Shown piece after piece: positions 60,398 to 64,000 of a stretch of DNA of 64,000 nt. The stretch's first letter is position 1, and each line of letters begins with the position of its first letter. The DNA lies in contig JAKFDA010000093.1 in NCBI GenBank assembly GCA_036676355.1, forward strand, positions 1-64,000. The letters run 5' to 3'. The notes below the pieces were generated by a model that was given only the letters and a program-made list of their open reading frames with translations, had not been told where the DNA came from and made no database searches. This DNA comes from ZC4RG42 sp036676355. Its GTDB lineage: Bacteria > Pseudomonadota > Gammaproteobacteria > Burkholderiales > SG8-39. A program made the position numbers and the translations under genes.

Positions 60398-61156
60398 CTA
60401 GAGCATCGGCCGTGTCATTACCCGCGCTTCCTCCAGGTTCATCGCGGCAGTTGCTTGAATCTGGTGACGCCGCACGCGACGCTGACCCATCGTGCCGGTC
60501 AGACCGCCCAGAATGCCGGCGATCAATGACAGCAGTAACGCGAGGGTCAAGCCGCCGGTGGCCATGCCGACCCGATCAGCCGCGCTCTCCATGCCGGCCT
60601 GCGCCTGCGGCGTGGGCTCGCCGCTCTGCGCGACGGAGGACGCCTGATTCATGATGTTGCGGATCTGCTCGTCGGACAGCCCGAGATTGCGCAGCGTCTG
60701 CGCCACATCGCCGCGATCCGCGTTCTGCGGATTCTGCTGCATCGACTGCGGAATCGCCTGACTCAGCATCGGGCGAAGCTGACCGAACAGCCCTGAGGTG
60801 GCAGCGCTCAATACCGTGCTGGCGAGGAGCGCATACAGCAGGGTCGAAGCACCCCACGTCACCGCACCATGCAACGCACCGTCGCCCTTGCGCCGCAAGC
60901 CGGACGAACGCGATGCCACGTAACCGCCGACGAACGCGGCGATCAACATGCTGACCCCGCTCCAGATCGCGGCGCTTGCGCTCATCTGCCGGGCGGTGTC
61001 ACTACCCGGCTCCACAACCAGTCCGCCGACTGCGACGCCGGCAAGCATGAGAAACAGTTGCAGGGCGATACCGACGGCAAGCCCGGCGAAAATCGCCTGC
61101 CAGGAAATCGGGCGGAAATACATCCGCCGCGCGCCGCTGGGGAATTCGACTGCCAT
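60398..61156 (-). CDS. Multi-pass membrane protein of unknown function
   Basis: A 252-residue protein from ATG 61156 (AAGGAA seven bases upstream). Four predicted helices: about residues 20-42, 65-85, 100-122 and 205-225. A glutamine- and serine-rich loop near residues 135-190 (QSMQQNPQNADRGDV) is probably periplasmic or cytoplasmic and disordered. N-terminal RPISWQAIFAGLAVGIALQ resembles a group of uncharacterised membrane proteins. It is followed by no gene for 40 bases; upstream is topoisomerase IB. Confidence 0.75.
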   Translation of the reverse strand: MAVEFPSGARRMYFRPISWQAIFAGLAVGIALQLFLMLAGVAVGGLVVEPGSDTARQMSASAAIWSGVSMLIAAFVGGYVASRSSGLRRKGDGALHGAVTWGASTLLYALLASTVLSAATSGLFGQLRPMLSQAIPQSMQQNPQNADRGDVAQTLRNLGLSDEQIRNIMNQASSVAQSGEPTPQAQAGMESAADRVGMATGGLTLALLLSLIAGILGGLTGTMGQRRVRRHQIQATAAMNLEEARVMTRPML

Positions 61157-61167
61157 GGGAGTTCCTT

Positions 61168-62250
61168 TCATCGAGAAGCCGGCGACCTTGAACCACGTCG
61201 CGGTGCCACGCTCTCCGTCTGTTCTGCGCGAACCGGAGTACGCGCGCCGTCTTTGCCGGAATGAGCCGCACGTTTCAGAAGCTGCAACAGCCGTTCCCGT
61301 CCTGCACGAGCCGGCTTGCCTGCGGCGCCCAACCGGCCGGACAAATACGCCTGTAATACGCCGGGATGGACATAACACTTGCGACACATGGACGGCGTAT
61401 TGCCCAGTCGGCGGGAAACCTCCGTAAGGACCGCTTTCACGTGCGCCTGGGCTTCGCGCGGATTCGCGTAAGGGCGGTGCATCAGCGCTTCGAGCGCACC
61501 GATGGTCGCGTACCAGGTGCGGAAATCCTTCGCGGTGTAGCCCTCGCCCGCGGCGACGCGAATGTAGTCATTGACGTCCGACGAGGTGACCGCGCGCAAA
61601 GCGCCGTCGCCGTCCACATACTGGAACAACTCCTGGCCGGGCAGATCGAGGCAGCGTCGAACCACTGCGGCGGCGTGCCGATCGGTCACCGTGAGGCGAT
61701 GCCGGATACGCGCCTTGCCGCGGAATTCGAAATGAATGACATCGCCCGACACATCGACGTGTTGTGTGCGTAGCGTCGTCAGGCCGTAGGATTTGTTTTC
61801 GCGCGCGTACTGTTCATTGCCGACGCGGATCAACGTGCGCTCGAGCAGTCGCACCACGGTCGCCAGCACACGCTCGCGCGACATGCCCGGCTTGCGCAAA
61901 TCCTGCGCGACGCGGCGATGCACACGAGCCAGCACGCGGCCGAAATCCAGCATGCGGTCGAATTTGTCCGCGTCGCGCACGGCACGCCAGTCCGGATGGT
62001 AGCGGTACTGCTTCCGGCCCCGTGCATCGATCCCGGTTGCCTGCAGATGCCCTGCTGCCGAGGCGCAGATCCATACCTGTTCGTACGCGGGCGGAATGGC
62101 AAGCGAACGAATACGGATCAGCGTTTCGGCGTCCGTCACCCTAACGCCGTCCGGCGTGACATACATGAAACCCTTGCCGTTGCGTCGTCGATGTATGCCC
62201 GGTTGATCGTCGGAGGAGTAATGCAGGCCGGTGGCAGCCAGCGCAACCAC
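61168..62250 (-). CDS. DNA topoisomerase IB (poxvirus/bacterial type)
   Basis: A 360-residue type IB topoisomerase that relaxes supercoils by a transient 3'-phosphotyrosine. The N-terminal domain has GFMYVTPDGVRV, then ARGRKQYRYHPDWRAVRDA. The catalytic core has VGNEQYARENKSYGLTTLR, LPGQELFQYVDG, KDFRTWYAT and the tyrosine in CRKCYVHPGV. A GTG at 62250, seven bases after GAGG, is the best start; the frame upstream overlaps the neighbouring DUF4142 gene. These enzymes occur in a scattered set of bacteria, often next to stress genes as here. Confidence 0.93.
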   Translation of the reverse strand: MVALAATGLHYSSDDQPGIHRRRNGKGFMYVTPDGVRVTDAETLIRIRSLAIPPAYEQVWICASAAGHLQATGIDARGRKQYRYHPDWRAVRDADKFDRMLDFGRVLARVHRRVAQDLRKPGMSRERVLATVVRLLERTLIRVGNEQYARENKSYGLTTLRTQHVDVSGDVIHFEFRGKARIRHRLTVTDRHAAAVVRRCLDLPGQELFQYVDGDGALRAVTSSDVNDYIRVAAGEGYTAKDFRTWYATIGALEALMHRPYANPREAQAHVKAVLTEVSRRLGNTPSMCRKCYVHPGVLQAYLSGRLGAAGKPARAGRERLLQLLKRAAHSGKDGARTPVRAEQTESVAPRRGSRSPASR

Positions 62251-62287
62251 CGTGTCCCTCGGCGGACTGACCGCCGGAGCGCCCGGA

Positions 62288-62971
62288 TCAGCGTGTAATC
62301 TCGACGCCCTGTCGGACTTTTTCGGCACGTTCGAGATGCTGACGCAAGGTCGGCACCAGACGTTCGGCGTAGCGTTTGAGCTCGGTATCCTCGCCCTCGC
62401 GGATCTCGCCCTCGTACAACTCCAATGCATCGCGGTGCGCCGCAACGCCGAAGCGCTCCATATAGAAGCGATCGTGCTGCGGTCCGGTGGTCGTAGTGAG
62501 TTGCTGCAGGGCGTCCTTGTATGAGGCCGGTGGCGCCATCGGCATTTCGAGCTTTTTTGCCTGTGCGATTTTGGTCAGCTCCTCGTTCGACGCGGTATGG
62601 TCCTTGACCATTTCCTGGGCGAACTGACGCACATCCTCGTCGAGCGTCTTCTCGGCGGCCAGACGCCCGGCTTGCACGATCGCAATGCTCGTGGCGAACG
62701 CGCGTGTCGCGAAATCGTGATCGACATCGTTCAGCATCGCAGAAGCCGTATCGCCGGGATCGCCGCTCGCTGCGGAGGCAGCCGTTTCACCCGCGCTTCC
62801 GGCGGGCGCAGCAGACGTAACGGCATCGTCAGGGCCCGAAGGCGCCGGGACAACGGCCGATGACGAAGGGGGCCCTTCGTAAGCGTGCTTGCTTTCCTCG
62901 CGCCCACAACCGGCGAACATCAGCAAGACGACCGTGCATGCGGTCAGGCGAATCCATTCTTCAGTCTTCAT
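62288..62971 (-). CDS. DUF4142 lipoprotein
   Basis: A 227-residue protein with a lipoprotein signal (LLMFAGC) from ATG 62971, six bases after GGGAG. A Ser/Ala/Pro-rich linker (about residues 25-80) leads to a DUF4142 four-helix, ferritin-like domain: FATRAFATSIAIVQAGRLA, VRQFAQEMVKDHTASNEEL and RFYMERFGVAAHRDALELYE. The family is anchored outside the cytoplasm and often stress-induced. Its stop lies 37 bases before the topoisomerase start. Confidence 0.88.
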   Translation of the reverse strand: MKTEEWIRLTACTVVLLMFAGCGREESKHAYEGPPSSSAVVPAPSGPDDAVTSAAPAGSAGETAASAASGDPGDTASAMLNDVDHDFATRAFATSIAIVQAGRLAAEKTLDEDVRQFAQEMVKDHTASNEELTKIAQAKKLEMPMAPPASYKDALQQLTTTTGPQHDRFYMERFGVAAHRDALELYEGEIREGEDTELKRYAERLVPTLRQHLERAEKVRQGVEITR

Positions 62972-63012
62972 ATGCGCTCCCTCTCGCGTACATAGCATAG
63001 AGCGCCTGCGCA

Positions 63013-63273
63013 TCACCGTCGCGCAATGAGTACTCCGACGGCAACTCCTGCCGCGAACGCAAGGGCGACGGTGCCAAACGGGTAACGGTGAATATAGGTT
63101 CCAACCGCATCACGCGCCTCGACGGCGCCGCGCTGCGACGCATCGCCCGCATCGCGCGCACGTTCGCGCAAACCGTATAACCAGTTCAGCAATCCCGCCG
63201 TATGCGACGCGGCCGAATCCGCCGCATAACGACCGCTTTCACGTATCGCCTGCTCATCTGCGTTGAATTCCAT
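63013..63273 (-). CDS. Small DUF883-like membrane-anchored protein
   Basis: An 86-residue protein: a charged helical region (MEFNADEQAIRESGRYAAD onward) with RERARDAGDASQRGAVEA, then a C-terminal anchor YPFGTVALAFAAGVAVGVLIARR. The layout is that of YqjD/ElaB proteins, but the N-terminal match is weak. It could help tether ribosomes or other complexes; that is a family-based guess. Confidence 0.72.
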   Translation of the reverse strand: MEFNADEQAIRESGRYAADSAASHTAGLLNWLYGLRERARDAGDASQRGAVEARDAVGTYIHRYPFGTVALAFAAGVAVGVLIARR

Positions 63274-63311
63274 AAAATTCCTTATCGTTCGATCGGCGCC
63301 GGCGATATGCC

Positions 63312-63824
63312 TCAGCGCCGAATGATTGCCGGCGCCGGTGTGCCGCTACGCCCCAGTACAAGCGTCGCGGGCCGCCTCGGCAGCCCGCGCCGCAGTTGCG
63401 CGTGATCGCGCGCGGAATGCTGCTGGATCAATTCATCGAACTGGCGTTGCAACAGCCGGCGCACAGGCTGCGGCAAATCGAAATCGAGGGCATCGCGATA
63501 GCGCATCAGCGCGACCGCTTCAAGACGTTCCAACATCCCGAGCGCGGAAGTTTCATCGCTCATCGCCCCGAACGCGCGATTGTGCTGCGAACCATGCAGC
63601 GTCGGTTCACTCAACGCCGGCACGCTGCATTCCGCAGTGCCCATGAGATTGCGCAATTTGGCGAGACGACGGCGCGCATGCGCAGTGCGCTTGCCGCGAT
63701 GCTTGAGCGAGCGCCGCACCGTGTCGTCGCGGACGAACTGCGCGCAGGCCCGGTAACAGGTTTCTCCTTCGCGGCACACCTCTATCAGGTCGTCGAGGAT
63801 TTCCGACACCCGAGCAATTTTCAT
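63312..63824 (-). CDS. DUF2383-like four-helix protein
   Basis: A 170-residue helical protein from ATG 63824 with AGGAGG seven bases upstream. The first helix is VSEILDDLIEVCREGETCY, with a helix pair of a ferritin-like or DUF2383 bundle following (CAQFVRDDTVRRSLKHRG, MLERLEAVALMRYRDALDF). DUF2383/PA2169-type proteins are often stress-related. The C-terminal 30 residues are basic and Pro-rich. It is the last gene in the window; 63825-64000 holds no gene that I can support. Confidence 0.72.
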   Translation of the reverse strand: MKIARVSEILDDLIEVCREGETCYRACAQFVRDDTVRRSLKHRGKRTAHARRRLAKLRNLMGTAECSVPALSEPTLHGSQHNRAFGAMSDETSALGMLERLEAVALMRYRDALDFDLPQPVRRLLQRQFDELIQQHSARDHAQLRRGLPRRPATLVLGRSGTPAPAIIRR

Positions 63825-64000
63825 CGCTGCCCTCCTGGTTGTGTATGGGTTGCAAACATATCGGCGGAGTGGTGCAGCCAGCATGCCCACGCCTCGCCGC
63901 GCTCAAACAACTTGTCAGATATACGCACCCTCGTTGTCCGCTTTTCAGACGCCATACTTTTTCTTTCGTTGCTCTTTGCGCTGTCCATTTTGACTGCCCG

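Noticed and set aside
63825..64000. A gene or RNA at the right edge
   Set aside because: No frame with a start and ribosome site and no RNA fold was recognised in the last 175 bases.

Overview
The window is GC-rich, gene-dense DNA that looks chromosomal and comes from a free-living aerobic proteobacterium. A beta- or gammaproteobacterium seems most likely, judging from the NorR-qNor pair, the YqjD/YqjE-like operon, RluF, UPF0114, AsmA and sigma-54 activators. No rRNA, tRNA, CRISPR array, phage module or intact insertion sequence was seen. The assignment is an inference from gene content; there is no marker gene for a precise placement.

Layout. 1-5050: a truncated SulP anion transporter, a secreted/membrane protein pair, a cytoplasmic GH13 alpha-glucosidase, a DUF1080 protein and a DUF454 protein. 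5060-9780: a nitric oxide detoxification module. The NorR activator diverges from a ric(ytfE)-norB operon, with three GGT-N7-ACC operators and a -24/-12 promoter between them and a strong terminator after norB. 9800-11250: a decayed PPC/DUF296 gene with a frameshift and a nonsense codon, a dispersed repeat and two small proteins. 11380-16800: a quinone-oxidoreductase-like MDR protein, a coupled OYE-pncB-pncA NAD salvage operon and RluF. 17100-20750: a coupled operon of an ASRT (sensory rhodopsin transducer-like) protein, a VKOR/SPW membrane protein and a tail-anchored SDR, with UPF0114 divergent to it. 20750-30360: an alternative caa3-type cytochrome oxidase locus (CtaG, two cytochromes c, CtaC, a fused CtaD-CtaE and a small membrane subunit) with a cation/Ca2+ exchanger gene embedded, followed by a GH15 enzyme and a membrane protein.

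30690-47030: a stress-flavoured region. It holds two hemerythrin-like proteins, an ABC exporter, a Cys-rich copper-binding (DUF326) protein, a peroxiredoxin, a large hybrid histidine kinase, YihY, AsmA, a YqjD/YqjE-like operon, a GlcG/HbpS-like protein, an orphan sigma-54 response regulator and a YghA-like SDR. 47256-59222: a compact, mostly overlapping 11-gene glycan or glycoside cluster. It encodes GT4, SDR, GmhB, two GT9s, a NodU/TobZ carbamoyltransferase, GT2, a radical SAM/SPASM protein, another glycosyltransferase, a GH1-like protein that lacks its expected nucleophile, and a UDP-glucuronate-decarboxylase-like SDR. 59257-63824: a PAS histidine kinase, a membrane protein, topoisomerase IB and DUF4142, DUF883-like and DUF2383-like stress proteins.

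Two families of intergenic repeats run through the window. One is a roughly 160-210 bp palindromic element with terminal inverted repeats built on AGCGGAGAGCGGAGAG and a central GGATTCCCGATCGCG...TTGTCGGGAATGACG hairpin (two good copies, one degraded). The other is a roughly 50-130 bp repeat centred on TCCTCGCTCGTACAGC (three copies, one interrupted by about 140 bp). The best candidates for undescribed biology are the carbamoyl-heptose-type glycan cluster, the rhodopsin-less ASRT-VKOR-SDR operon, the exchanger inside the caa3 operon and the repeat families.
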